NCBI GenBank assembly: GCA_031761405.1
Contig: JASEVX010000003.1
Span: forward strand, 17,501,489-17,565,488
Source of the DNA: Serripes groenlandicus
Taxonomy: Eukaryota; Mollusca; Bivalvia; Cardiida; Cardiidae
Length of the DNA: 64,000 nucleotides
Reading direction: 5' to 3'
Shown here: one piece after another, positions 1 to 13,100 of the stretch
Layout: each line of letters begins with the position of its first letter
How positions within the stretch are numbered: the first letter of the stretch is position 1
Position numbers and translations under genes: made by a program
The notes under the pieces: generated by a model
Databases searched by the model: none
What the model saw: only the letters and a program-made list of their open reading frames with translations
Told to the model about the DNA's origin: nothing

Positions 1-1140
1 GATTAAATGAGAAATTGGGTCAATGACGTTCACGACCCCGCTCATTCTCGAATGTTATTATAGCCGATAACCCCGATGTTTACATTCAACGCTGTTTATC
101 GATTTCTAATTCTCAGTACGGAACCATGATTAACATTGCACAATTATCAAAATGGCGGCTATGTTGCGAATAATGCCGTAACACATGAAGCAAATTTAAC
201 GTTTGGTTGTCTGTCATAGTTTTTGACAATATTTTATGATTTAATAACTAAATTGAACCTGATAAATGTGACTTTTGGTTTATAAAATTGAATCTTATTT
301 AATATGTCTTTCTTTGTAAAACTGACACTCTTATCATATGCCCTGTTTCGATGAGGGACCTAAATCGGTGACCTTTTATTTTTTTATCTCCAATTTATAT
401 TGCATCATTTGATTTTATGGTCTCAAGTTTAAACATTTCTGTCAATAGCTTTTGAATCTTTGTAAGTATGGGTAAAATACATACATTTTATGCAGAATAT
501 TTCAAATAACCTAGTGAAAAATAATTTTGAAAAACTTAGTACCAATTTTCTCCTATCTTTCAAGCTACATCAAAAAGACTCTTTTCCAAATTTCTTTTTT
601 TTTTTATAACTGAATGCTACACTTCAGGTCTTTTGCAACACAGTCATGTTATTTGAATTGGAAACTACCCTTAAATCATGTACATGGTGTGCTCTTAATA
701 TTATCTTTGAACATAAGTAGAAAAAAAAATAACCATAAAACATTCAAGCATCCGCGATAATTCGGGCTACCAGCTTCCAAATTTTTTTTTTTTTATATAA
801 AAAGACGAAGTCCGAGTGAACCTATGTATACCAGTTTCTCTGTAGTGCTTATTTTGATATCAGTGTTTCATAACTATGTATCTTAAACTATCTTTTATAT
901 CTTTTCTGACAGGTTTATGAAAGCACAGAATAAGTTTCCAAAATAATATATAAGTGAAAACACTCTGCTTTTTTAATTGTAATTCCATAAAGACTAATAA
1001 ATCCAGTGTTTAAACTGGGTTGGCTTGTTTTGTTATAATATGGTATAAACTTGAGTGGTTGTTTTCATAAAATTGTGAATTTAAATATTACAGCTATGTA
1101 ACTTAATAATAAGGTGTTGTCTGTTTTAAGGCTTGCATTA
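1..1140. other. AT-rich stretch, no gene recognised
   Basis: This segment has homopolymer runs of A and T and no open frame of coding character on either strand. If the SPT6 gene extends left of the window, this is probably part of one of its introns. No RNA gene or mobile-element terminus could be recognised. Confidence 0.5.
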
Positions 1141-1401
1141 CTAGCTACAATCATCGTCAGTTTGAGTAGCAGGGGATACGGTTTGAGATTTAGATGTAGG
1201 CGATACGGACCCTAGAGGATTGTTGGGTTCAGTTAAAACTGTTTCCATGCTTGGCCCTGGTGAAGGTTCTGTACGCTGCACAGTATCATGGCTAGTGTCC
1301 AATTTTGCCTTACAAAATAAAAAAATGATCGTTTTATAGCCTTTTTCAGGCGCTGATGATAGTTTTTTCTGATAATATTTATTATTTCTCGACATTGTCA
1401 A
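1141..1401 (-). CDS. small uncharacterised Ser/Thr/Pro-rich ORF or terminal exon
   Basis: An open frame of 86 codons on the minus strand begins MTMSRNNKYY and ends TQTDDDCS. I do not recognise the family. The second half is rich in Ser, Thr and Pro and ends in an acidic tail, so it looks more like protein sequence than chance. Near residue 30 the DNA reads TTTTGTAAGGCAAAA on the minus strand. That could be a splice acceptor (…TAG-like AAG excluded, but GTAAG could equally be a donor), so the true exon may be only the second half, or the first half may be a first exon. It lies antisense to, and upstream of, the SPT6 exons, perhaps in an SPT6 intron. It could be spurious. Confidence 0.3.
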   Translation of the reverse strand: MTMSRNNKYYQKKLSSAPEKGYKTIIFLFCKAKLDTSHDTVQRTEPSPGPSMETVLTEPNNPLGSVSPTSKSQTVSPATQTDDDCS

Positions 1402-1651
1402 ATCGTTTTTATTGTAATCATCTAGACGTTTTAGTTATAAATGCATGCGTCTTCAATAAGTAATTTTGTTCTCATTTATCCGCCGGCGCGGTTAACGTTA
1501 TCATCATGTTAACATCATAGACAGCTATAGCAACGATCAAATAAATCATATTTAACATTAACTTAGTTCTAAAAAATATGCAGCTTGCCTTTTAAATACA
1601 TGAAAATCCAATTCACATCGGCGAAAAATTTCTTCGGGCGTCATGTTTTTT

Positions 1652-2572
1652 AGCTCACCTCAAGGTGAGTTATTGTGATCGCCTTTTGTCCGGCGTCCAT
1701 CGTGCGTCGTGCGTCAACTTCTTCTCCTCAGTAACCAGTGGGTCAATTGGGATGAAACTTCACAGAAAGCATCCTCTCAATGACCTCACCAGATTTCCTA
1801 CAAATTTTTGGGATCCATGCATAATTCTGGTTTCCATGGCAACGAAATGAAAAAAAATTAAAAATTCTTCTTCTCCCAAACTGGTTGGCAGATTTGCAAA
1901 TAATTTTGTAGAAATGTTTCTTGGATGATCCTCTGTCAGATTCCTTCAAGCCATGTTGATTTGTAGAAAAACATGGCCGCCAGGGGGGCGGGGCTATTTT
2001 GCCGTATATGGCTATAGTGAAAACTTAAAAAATCTTCTTCTCCCAAACTGGTTGGCAGATTTTCAAATAATTTTGTAGAAATGCTCATTGGATGACCCTC
2101 TATCAGATTCCTTCAAGCCATGTTGATTGGTCATAAAACATGGCCGCCAGGGGGCGGGGCTATTTTGCCTTATATGGCTATAGTGAAAACTTAAAAAATC
2201 TTCTCCTCCGAATGTGTCAGGCCGATTTTCAAATAATTGTGTAGAAATGTTCCTTGGATGACCCTCTATCAAATTCCTTCAAGCATGTTGATTGGTAAAA
2301 AAACATGGACACCAGGGGGGGGGGGGGGGGGGGGCGGGTCTATTTTGCCGTATATGGCTATTGTGAAAACTTAAAAAAATCTTCTTCTCCAAAAGTGTCA
2401 GGCCGATTTTCAAATAATTTTGTAGGAATGTTCCTAGGGTGACCCTCTATCAGATTCCTTCAAGCCAAGTTGATTGGTCGGAAACTATGGCCGCCAGGGG
2501 GCGGGGCTTATATAGCTAAAGTAAAAAAAAAAAAATCAGGCGAGCGATTCCAGGGCCATCATGGCCCTCTTG
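1652..2572 (+). mobile_element. Helentron-like non-autonomous element (HINE), AGCTCACC type
   Basis: The element starts with AGCTCACCTCAAGGTGAG directly after TT. It ends with the perfect hairpin GGGCCA-TCA-TGGCCC followed by TCTTG and TT. The core is about four tandem units of roughly 167 bp (the CTCCCAAAC landmark recurs at 1873 and 2040), each with a GGCGGGGC tract. An 18-bp G-run sits near 2317. T-T flanks, a terminal hairpin and a tandem-repeat core are the known hallmarks of Helentron-associated non-autonomous elements. It has no coding capacity; the open frames inside it are repeat shadows. Confidence 0.82.
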
Positions 2573-3517
2573 TTTCTTAAAAACACGTGGTTAAGTCGAC
2601 AAGAAAAATCACTCAACTCCCAATACTTATTGAACGAATAAAAAATATAATTATTTCGTTAAATATTTGTTTCGGATATATAATTGCGACACCTGAATGG
2701 ATATACGTCACTGATAAATGTTGCGATTTGTTTTAAAATGTAAACAACAGCGCCGGGCCGAGAATGTTTTTGATTTTGTCAGAAAAGCAAGTTACAAAGT
2801 TAATATTAGGCTAGACGGCCAGAATTGTGAATGGGTCTGTCGGACCCTTTTGGCCAGAATTGTGAATGGGTCAGTCGGACCCGTTTGGAAAATTGTGAAG
2901 AGCCGTTTGTAATTGTGAGTTAAATGGTACCAGCTAAAAAAGGGAAAAAATCGTTGGAACATTTCTCAATTTTAAGTGCCAGCAGCGTTGATAATGCTGG
3001 CGAGAAGGAGGGACGCAGACATTTTGTTGTTATCAACGATACAAATTCGCGGCTTCCGGTACGGTGTAAATTGCGGATCGCCCGGATCTGGTCGGCTTTT
3101 TATTCCCCCTTTTTTTTTGTTGGTCCGTAAAAAAGTTTCGGTCGGCGGTAAAAATGGACGGTCGGTCGGGTTACCAGAAACAAACTTTTTTTTTTTTTAG
3201 GCCTTGGCAATAAAGGACCATTGTGGTTCTCTTGTTTGTCTGAGCCTTTGCTTAGAATTAGTGAATACTAAGTAATCAATGTAGACATGAATGTGAAGGC
3301 TGATCTTGGTCTTCTTTGTTCTAAAATGTTGTCTCCGATCCAGTAAAGCAGGATAAGGGTTAAAGCTCAAAACTCGACTCTCTACTAGGTTAGAAAACAA
3401 TTTCATATTCTCATTTTACTACAATGTTTACAAAATACATTTGCTTGGAGCAATTCTAAGTCTTCTGTTGCTAGTAAAATGGTTAAATCCAATCTACATT
3501 GTTTCGCTGCTTATTGA
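2573..3517 (+). other. unassigned segment with a HINE 3'-end relic
   Basis: A short direct repeat (GGCCAGAATTGTGAATGGGT twice near 2818 and 2860) and an open frame at 2924-3130 are present but not assignable. At 3215-3234 a HINE-type 3' end survives: hairpin GGACCA-TTG-TGGTTC (one G-T pair) then TCTTG and TTT. The left part of that element is not recognisable. The remainder to 3517 has no gene I can support. Confidence 0.45.
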
Positions 3518-3707
3518 TTAACCCTTTCCCTCGTACAACAAATCTTGAACAGATGACTGAAAAATCCTTTGCAAAAATAGGGTGAAAGTATAATTTATTA
3601 AAAGAGTTGGAAACATTGTGTCAGGAGGAGTGTTACTCATTATTTTTTGCCACAATGTTTTCAAAAGTCGTCTGCTGCAGATGTGTTTGCAAGTGTCAAA
3701 GGGTTAA
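3518..3707. mobile_element. TTAA-flanked foldback MITE (family M), copy 1
   Basis: TTAA followed by CCCTTTCCC starts the element, and CAAAGGG followed by TTAA ends it. The two halves are roughly complementary around a centre made of anti-complementary 'GAGCAATTTCTCC'-like sequence, so the whole copy can fold back. TTAA target duplication with ends beginning CCC is the pattern of piggyBac-type elements; assignment to that superfamily is inference. Confidence 0.75.
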
Positions 3708-3826
3708 TTCTCAGTACGGCTATCCGTAAATATGGAGAATAATTGTCAAAAGCCAAGGATGATGATATGAGTAACATGATTTTAGCAGGATTAGGGTTAA
3801 AAACTCGATCAAATTTGTATTTTCAG

Positions 3827-4131
3827 AATTCCATACATCCTGTCAGCGGCCAGGCAATACCCTGGGAAGTTTTTTCTGTCATACATGCCCAGGACGAAAC
3901 CAAGACATGAATATGTGACCCTAACACCAGATGGATTTAAATACAGAAACAAAAACTTTCATTCACTGAACTCGATGATGAGGTACTTTAAAGAACACTT
4001 CAGAGATGCTATCTCCGGCACTCCTGGCAGGACTCCTAGCAGGACTCCTAGCAGGACTCCTAGCAGGACTCCAGCTAGAACCCCAGCCAGAACCCCAGCT
4101 ATTGGACAGACTCCTAATTTTAATCTACAAG
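3827..4131 (+). CDS. SUPT6H: SPT6 exon: end of tandem SH2 and first TP-rich segment
   Basis: The acceptor TATTTTCAG precedes 3827 and the donor GTATAA follows 4131. The frame runs one nucleotide in and reads IPYILSAARQYPGKFFLSYM, then the SH2 end, then a run of RTPS and RTPA tetrapeptides encoded by a 12-bp DNA repeat near 4027-4085. An open frame continues past 4131 but only reads into the intron. The exon ends with the first base of a Gly codon completed at 11556. Confidence 0.92.
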
Positions 4132-7100
4132 GTATAATATACACATCCAGAGCTTCAGATAGTCACCATATTTTAGGTTGTTTACCCTTTACTACATACA
4201 ACAAATCTGCAGCAGACGAATCTATGCAACAATTTAGAAAATCTCTTCAAAAGCATGTAGAAAGACTCATTGTGATCCGCTTAGTGCCAGTAGGCTCATA
4301 AAGTATAAGTTGGGACTCTGCATCCAGTGGTCAAGAGGTTTATGAAAGATGAACATCAAAATATTTAATCCTTAATAACTGTTAAATATTTCCACATACA
4401 ATTAACCTGCAGCAGACAACTTTGAAATTATTAAGTCCAAAACATAGAAATGATTGGATGATTATTAAATAAAGTTGAAAACATTGTTGTAAATGGAGAA
4501 ATTGTTCATTATGAATTTCAAAAGCTGTCTGCTGCAGAGGTGTCAGAAGCGTATATGTGGTAAAAAGTTAAAAGTCTATCAAAAGCAAGGTGGAGTCCAG
4601 ATTACTTATCATAAAACTAAATGTTATGTTACCTAACTCCTCATTAAACTACATGTTACCTTACCCAACTCATTTAACCACATGTAACATTACCTAACTC
4701 CTCATTAAATTAGATGCTATATTACCCAACTTCTCATTAAACTAAATGTTATGTTACCCAACTCCTCATTAAACTACATGTTATGTTACCCAACTCCTCA
4801 ATATACTACATATTACGTTACCAAACTCATTAAAGTACATGTTACGTTACCCAAATCCTCATTAAACTACATGTTACATTACCAAACTCCTCATTAAACT
4901 ACATGTTATGTTACGTTACCCAACTCCTCATTATACTACATATTACGTTACCAAACTCACTAAAGTACATGTTACGTTACCCAACTCATTATTCTACATG
5001 TAACGTTACCCAACTCCTCATTAAACTACATGTTATGTTACCCAACTCCTCATTAAACTACATGTTACGTTACCCAACTCATTAAACTACATGTTACGTT
5101 ACCCAACTCCTCATTAAACTACATGTTACGTTACCCAACTCATCATTAAACTACATGTTACGTTACCCAACTCATCATTAAACTACATGCTACTTACCAA
5201 ACTCCTCATTAAACTACATGTTATGTTACCCAACTCATCATTAAACTACATGTAATGTTACCCAACTCATCATTAAACTACATGCTACATTATCCAACTC
5301 CTCATAAAACTACATGTTACGTTACCAAACTCCTCATTAAATTACATGTTACGTTACCCAACTCCTCATTAAACTACATGCTATGTTACCCAATTTATTT
5401 TTATGCCCCCACGGAATCTCCGATTCGGGGGGCATATAGTTTTTGGCCTGTCTGTCTGTCTGTTGGTCTGTCTGTCTGCACAAAAAAAACTTTAACCTTG
5501 TCTGTTGGTCTGTCTGTTGGTCTGTCTGTTGGTCTGTCTGTCTGCACAAAAAAACCTTTAACCTTGGCCATTACTTTTGAACCATAACAGGTACGGCTAC
5601 CATATTTCACATGTGTATTCCTTGTGACATGACCTTTCTGTCAGTACCAAAATTTTAGACCTTGCGACCTTGACCTTTGACCTAGAGGTTGCCATTCTCG
5701 AAAAAAACTTTAACCTTGGCCATTACTTTTGAACCATAACAGATACGGCTACCATATTTCACATGTGTATTCCTTATGACATGACCTTTCTGTCAGTACC
5801 AACATTTTTGACCTTGCGACCTTGACCTTTGACCTAGATGTTGCCATACTCGAAAAAAACTTTAACCTTGGCCATTTCTTTTGAACCATAACAGGTACGG
5901 CTACCATATTTCACATGTGTATTCCTTGTGACATGACCTTTCTGTCAGTACCAACATTTTTGACCTTGCGACCTTGACCTTTGACCTAGATGTTGCCATT
6001 CTCGAAAAAAACTTTAACCTTGGCCATTACTTTTGAACCATAACAGATACGGCTACCATATTTCACATGTGTATTCCTTTTGACATGACCTTTCTGTCAG
6101 TACCAACATTTTTTACCTTGCGACCTTGACCTTGACCTAGATGTTGCCATTCTCGAAAAAAACTTTAACCTTGGCCATTTCTTTTGAACCATAACAGGTA
6201 TGGCTACCATATTTCACATGTGTATTCCTTGTGACATGACCTTTCTGTCAGTACCTTGCGACCTTGACCTTGACCTAGATGTTGCCATTCTCGAAAAAAA
6301 CTTTAACCTTGGCCATTACTTTTGAACCATAACAGGTATGGCTACCATATTTCACATGTCAGTACCAACATTTTTGACCTTGCGACCTTGACCTTTGACC
6401 TAGATGTTGCCATTCTCGAAAAAAACTTTAACCTTGGCCATTACTTTTGAACCATAACAGATACGGCTACCATATTTCACATGTGTATTCCTTGTGACAT
6501 GACCTTTCTGTCAGTACCAACATTTTTGACCTTGCGACCTTTACCTTTGACCTAGATGTTGCCATTCTCAATTTTTTTTTAACCTTCCCCACTACTTTTG
6601 AACAATAACAGGTAATGCTACCATATTTCACATGTGTATACCTTGCGACCTTGACCTTTGACCTAGATGTTGCCATTGGGGGGCATCAGTGTTTCACAAA
6701 CACATCTTGTTTAAACTACATGTTATGTTACCCAACTCCTCATTGAACTACATGCTACATTATCCAACTCCTCATAAAACTACATGTTACGTTACCAAAC
6801 TCCTCATTAAATTACATGTTACGTTACCCAACTCCTCATTAAACTACATGCTATGTTACCCAATTTATTTTTTAAACTACATGTTATGTTACCCAACTCC
6901 TCATTGAACTACATGCTACATTATCCAACTCCTCATTAAACTACATGTTACCTTACCCAACTCCTCATTAAACTACATGTTATGTTACCCAACTCCTCAT
7001 TATGTCTCCCCCATTACATGGGGGTGACATATTGTTTTTGTCCGTCCGTCCGTCCTTCCTTCCGTCTGTCACACTTCAGGGTTCAACATTAACTTTTTTA

Positions 7101-10100
7101 GTTACTGGACCAGTGGTCCAGTAAGTTTTGGAATGCACTAGACCTGACCTTATCTCAACTGGACCAGCCAATGAATGTTATCAATGATGCAATATACCAA
7201 GAAAGGATTAATTTTGTAAATCTTCAGTTTGTAGTGTATATTTGGATTGATATTCAAATTAACAGTAAAACACAAATGATACAGTACTTTTTTCTGATCT
7301 TATAATTTTTCTGAAGTTAGAACACCATATAATAATAAATATTAACCCTTTCCCACATACAGACGCTTTCTGACACCAGTGACCTCTGCAGGACTGCAGC
7401 AGACGACTTTTGAAAACATTGTGGCATGATTGAGCAATTTCTCATTTTTCCACAATGGCAATGTTTTCAATTCTTTTCAATAATTATACCTGCATTTATG
7501 GAGTTTCTCTGCTTCAGATTTGTTGCATGTGGGAAAGGGGTAATATGCTGTATTACAGTAATTAATTGAAATATGTCACTGTGTGCCACAAATAACAAAC
7601 ATGCACATGTCTTGAACACAGTCTGTGAGTGTGTAGAGTTAAATTGTCAAAGTCTGGCCGACTGGCTCTCTGTCCCCAATGCCAACTGAGTTCCAGGGTT
7701 CGCTGGGCGTTGTAATCCTCATTACAGCTTCTTGGACTCTTCCTTTCCTTTTCTTTATTGTTACTACCGCTGTCATCATTTTTATCGGAAGAAAATCCGA
7801 ATTGAAACAGTTTATTTGACATTATGATGATATTACGATCGGCTGCTACGGTAAACAATGTAAACATACCGGAAATTAGTCTAAACTGTTGTCGTAACAT
7901 TTGAGATGCCAAAGCAATCAGCTTAATATAAAGCTAGCATTCGTGTTTATACTTGAATCAAACACTTTAATTTACTATAAATTAGACTAATGTTGCGTAA
8001 ACATGCAAAGAAAAAACAAGATTACTAACTGAAATTGGTTTTTACAACTAATTTTTAGAAGAGAAATCGCAACTTTTCAGACATTTCAATATCGGCTGCT
8101 AACGATTTTAAAAATTGGGATCCCAAAAATTACGACAATAGTTTAGAACAATTTCCGGTATGTTTACATTGTTTTCTTTAGCAGCCGATATTGTAATGTC
8201 CAAAAAGACATTCGAGAGGAGAATCGGCAGTCAATATTTTCGACCGTAAATCTATCGGATCCTTTGATTTGTTTGACAACAAATTTGGGCAGATATTGAT
8301 GGAATAGGAACACGACCAGTCGGTCTTGCCAGATGCTAATGTAGCTAGACCGGACCAATGAACTACTAGTGAATGTCTTTCGGTCGTGCGTTAATGTCGA
8401 ACCCTGCACTTGTTTCCGCTCAATAACTGAAGAACGCTTGGGCGTAGGAACTTCATACTTAGGATGCAGGTTGGTCATGACCAGTAGCTGACCCCTATTC
8501 ATTTTGATAACAGAAGGTCAAAGGTCAAGGTCATGGTGACCTTGTGTGGTAAAAAATGGTTTCCGCTCAATAACTGAAGAACGCTTTGGCTGAGGAACTC
8601 CATACTTGGTATGCAGATTGGCCATGCCTAGTAGAAGACCCCTATTTGAGGTCAGTACATCTAAAGTCAAGGTCACAGTGACAATGATCTGATAAATAGT
8701 TTTTGCTTGGGCCCAGGAACTTCATACTTGATGTGCAGGTTGGTCACCACCAGTAAATGACCCCTATTAATTTTAAGGTCACTAGGTCAAAGGTCAAGGT
8801 CACAGTGGTCAAGGTCACATCCGTCACACTTGTTTTTGCTCAATAACTGAAGAACGCTTGGGCATAGGATCTTCATACTTGGTATGCAGGTTGGTCATGA
8901 CCAGTAGATGACTCCTATTGATTTTGATGTCAGAAGGTCAAAGGTCATGGTCATGGTGACCTTGTGAGGTAAAAAATGGTTTCCACTCAATAACTGAAGA
9001 ACGCTTGGGCCGAGGAACTCCATACTTGGTATGCAGGTTGGCCATGCCCAGTAAAAGACCCTATTCATTTTGAGGTCAAAGTCAAGGTCACAGTGACAAT
9101 GAGCTGAAACATTGTTTTTGCTTAATAACTGTAGAATGCTTTGGCCATGGAAGTTAATACTTGGTGTGCAGGTTGGTCACCACAGTAGATGACCCCTATT
9201 GATTTTGAGGTCACTAGCTTAAAGGTCAAGGTCGTGGTAACCTTCAGCTGAAAAATGGATTCCTCTCAATAACTAAAGAATGCTTATGTTGAGGAACTTC
9301 ATACCTGGTGTGCAGGTTGGTCCTAACCAGTAAATGACCTTTATTGAATTTGTTTGATTTTGAGGTCACAAGGTCAAATGTCGAAGGTCACGGTAACCTT
9401 CTGCTGAAAAATGTGTTTTACTCAATAACTCGAGAACGCTTATACCCAGGAGCTTCATACTTGGTGTGCAGCTTGGTCCTAACCTGTAGATGACCCCTAT
9501 TGATTTTGATGTAAGTAGGTCAAAGGTCAAGGTCGCGGTGACCTTTGGCTGAAAAAAGGTTTCTGCTCAATAACTGAAGATTGGGCCCAGTAACTTCATA
9601 CTTGGTGTGCAGGTTGGTCACCAGCAGCTAATAACCCATATTGATTTTGAGGTCACTAGGTCAAAGACCAAGGTCATGGTAACCCTCAGCTGAAAAATGG
9701 TGTCCGCTCAATAACTGAGGATTGTCACTGTTGCTTCATCTCCAGTCCAAAACTAAAAAATTCATCTCCATCATTTCTTTTCCTCCCCTACGACCACACA
9801 AATGGGGGAGACAAGCGCTTTTTCAAAAAAGCAATCTCTAGTTAAACTACATGTTACCTTAACCAACTCCTCGTCAAACTACATGTTATGTTACCCAACT
9901 CATCATTAAACTAAATGTTATGTTACTCAAACCTCATTACCCTACATGTTATGTTACCCAACTCATTAAACTACATGCTACATTACCAAACTCCTCATTA
10001 AACTACATGTTAAGTTACCCAACTCCTCATTAAATTACATGCTACATTACCAACCAACTCCTCATTAAACTACATGTTCCTTTACCAAACAGCTCATTAA

Positions 10101-13100
10101 ACTACATGTTATGTTACCCAACTCCTCATTAAACTACATGTTACCTTAACAACTCCTCGTCAAACTACATGTTATGTTACCCAACTCATCATTAAACTAA
10201 ATGTTATGTTACTCAAACCCTCATTACCCTACATGTTACGTTACCCAACTCATTAAACTACATGCTACATTACCAAACTCCTCATTAAACTACATGTTAA
10301 GTTACCCAACTCATTAAACTACATGTTACGTTACCCCAACTCCTCATGAAACTACATGCTACATTACCCAACTCCTCATTAAATTACACGCTACATTACC
10401 AACCAACTCCTCATTAAACTACATGTTACTTTACCAAACAACTCATTAAACTACATGTTATGTTACCCAACTCCTCATTAAACTAAATGTTATGTAACCC
10501 AAACCCTCATTACCCTACATGTTACGTTACCCAACTCCTCATTAAACTACATGCTACATTACCAACCAACTCCTCATTAAACTACATGTAACATTACCCA
10601 ACTCCTCATTAAACTACTTTTTATGTTACCAACTCCTCATTAAACTACATGTTACGTTACCCAACTCCTCAAACTACATGTTACGTTACCCAACTCCTCA
10701 TTAAACTACATGTTACGTTACCCAACTCCTCATTAAACTACATGTTACGTTACCCAACTCCTCATTAAACTACATGTTACGTTACCCAACTCCTCATTAA
10801 ACTACATATTACGTTACCCAACTCCTCATTAAACTACATGTTGCGTTACCCAACTCATAATTAAACTACATGTTGCGTTACCCATCTCCTCATTAAACTA
10901 CATGCTACATTATCCAACTCCTCATTAAACTACATGCTACATTTCCCAACTCCTCATTATACTATATGCTACGTTACCCAACTCTTCATTAAACTACATG
11001 CTACATTACCCAACTCATTAAATTACATGTTCTGCTAATAAACTACATGCTACATTACCCAACTCATTAAATTACATGTTATGCTAATAAACTACATGCT
11101 ACGTTACCCATGTCATTCAAGATAAAATCCATGCAACACTTTTTCACTTTTCAATATTATCCTGACAAATAGCAATGTATCATAACAAATGTGACTATAT
11201 TGGAAGGACCTTAAATCTGTCAAGTATATGCAGAGCTTTGAATAGGGCACATATTTCATATACTTCATTCTAATTCGACCTCAAACTCTATGCTGTTTCT
11301 TTTGAGTACTAACATAATCAAGTTTGTTGGAGGTCAAATTTTTCTTTTGTATGAAAAGCATTGGATTTAGAGGTAAAATTATTCTTTTGAGTACTAACAG
11401 CATCGGATTTAGAGGTCAAATTATTCTTTTGAGTATGAACAGCATGGAGTGTCATTGAGTGATAGAAATATTGTTGGAAAAAGACCGGTTTACTTCTCCT
11501 TATCTGGACCTCTGTATATGTCACAATGAGTTACACTGAAATATTTCTCTTCCAGGTGTTGATGCAGCTACCATACAAAGAGCAGCAGCTGGTTTACCAA
11601 GTAATATTTATAACACTCTTGCACAGGTAGCAGGTGTAAATTCTGGCGTTACACCAGGTATTACACCACGAGTAACCCCCGGCTTCACCCCAGGTTATAC
11701 CCCAAGGACTGGGTTCACACCACATACCCCTCAAATGGGTGGTAACAACCCTGGTGGTTCATATGGTGGTTTTGGTGGATCAAGTTATAGGGTAAGTGAC
11801 TGATCATTGCTTTGCAGGTGTATATGTGTCTCCTTTATGTCATTATACCCCCAAAAAACAAAGTTTTTGGGGGGTATATAGGAGTCACTGTGTCGGTCGG
11901 TCGGTCGGAAGCCATATTTTGTCCGGACCATATCTTAACAATGCAACATAGGATTTGAACGAAACTTCATAGGATGATACAACACATTGAGAGGAAGTGC
12001 GGTGTACAGGAACCATAACTCTATTTTATCTAAATACAGTGTTATTGCCCTTTGTTACTTTTTCTTGTCCGGAGAATTACTTAATAACTAACAGATAGAA
12101 TCTAATAAAACTGCATACAATGGTAGAGCATGATCAGAGGAAGTGCAGTGTCCAAGAACCATAACTCTAATTTACATAATTACAGAGTTATTGCCCTTTG
12201 TTACTTTTTCTTATTCGTAGAGTCTTGTCCGGAGCATAACTTTAAAACAAATTGTTGGAATTTAATAAAACTTCATAGGATGATACAACACATTGAGAGA
12301 AAGTGCAGTGTACAGGAACCATAACTCTATTTAATCTAAATACAGAGTTATTGCCCTTTGTTACTTTTTCTTGTCCGGAGAATTACTTAATAACTAACAG
12401 ATGGAATCTAATAAAACTGCATACAATGGTAGAGCATAATCAGAGGAAGTGCAGTGTCCAAGAACCATAACTCTAATTTACATAATTACAAAGTTATTGC
12501 CCTTTGTTACTTTTTCTTATTCGTAGAGTCTTGTCCGGAGCATAACTTTAAAACAAATTGTTGGAATTTAATAAAACTTCATAGGATGATACAACACATT
12601 GAGAGAAAGTGCAGTGTACAGGAACCATAACTCTATTTAATCTAAATACAGAGTTATTGCCCTTTGTTACTTTTTCTTGTCCGGAGAATTACTTAATAAC
12701 TAACAGATGGAATCTAATAAAACTGCATACAATGGTAGAGCATAATCAGAGGAAGTGCAGTGTACAAGAACCATAACTCTAATTTACATAATTACAGAGT
12801 TATTGCCCTTTGTTAGCTCGCCTATTCGAAGAAATAGGGGAGCTTATGTTATCACCCCGGCGTTGGCGTTGGCGTTGGTGTTGGCGTTGGCGTTGGCGTC
12901 CGCGTTGCCAGCTTGGTCAAACCTTTGCGTGCAAGGCCTTTTCTCAGACACTGTGTATGCTGTTGCTTTGAAACTTCACACACTTATTCACGATCATTAG
13001 GGGACCTTGTATGTCAAGTCCCATAACTCTGGAATGGATTTTGACTGAATTGTGCCCCTTTTTGGACTTAGAAATTTGGTCAAACCTTTGCGTGCAAGGC

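Larger units (their letters stand above)
7002..9841 (+). mobile_element. HINE, ATGTCTCCCCC type, 2.8 kb, inserted in the minisatellite
   Basis: The left end ATGTCTCCCCCATT follows TT. The matching inverted copy AATGGGGGAGACA lies at 9801-9813. The hairpin GCTTTTT-CA-AAAAAGC and AATCTCTAG then TT form the 3' end. Neighbouring minisatellite units show the empty site CTCATTAAACTAC. The right half is about nine tandem units near 147 bp rich in GGTCAAGGTCA-type half-sites. The left half carries a foldback MITE, a possible exon on the minus strand and a 58-bp inverted repeat. Confidence 0.9.
4615..11110 (+). repeat. 32-bp minisatellite, interrupted by two HINEs
   Basis: The unit is 32 bp: TTAAACTACATGTTACGTTA followed by CCCAACTCCTCA. 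It runs at about 4615-5402, 6710-7001 and 9842-11110. Many units are shortened to about 29 bp (CAACTCATTAAAC form) or altered (GCTACATTACC). The most homogeneous part is near 10620-10830. Small open frames such as MLPNSSLNYMLCYPTPH are repeat artefacts. Confidence 0.95.
4132..11555 (+). other. SPT6 intron of 7.4 kb, filled by minisatellite and transposons
   Basis: The intron between the first two exons seen here contains a degenerate foldback MITE (about 4376-4575), the 32-bp minisatellite and two HINEs. Beyond 11110 it contains about three copies of a ~47-bp unit carrying AATTATTCTTTTGAGTA. No exon with a conserved SPT6 segment is visible inside it. Confidence 0.85.

Noticed and set aside
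3959..4144. minus-strand open frame rich in GVLLGVLL opposite the SPT6 exon
   Set aside because: It is the antisense shadow of the coding RTPS repeat.
5255..5587. open frames in the 32-bp minisatellite and HINE cores (also 6689-6907, 12944-13135, 13433-13624, 22121-23022, 46278-46949)
   Set aside because: They are repeat translations present on both strands and in several copies, without coding features.
8164..8502. 112-codon minus-strand frame beginning MNRGQLLVMTNLHPKYEVPT
   Set aside because: It runs across the start of the HINE tandem core and one inverted-repeat arm; the same peptide pieces arise from every core unit.
8521..9700. nuclear-receptor response elements (AGGTCA half-sites) as regulatory DNA
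   Set aside because: GGTCAAGGTCA motifs are part of each HINE core unit, so their abundance reflects repeat structure; binding is possible but not indicated.
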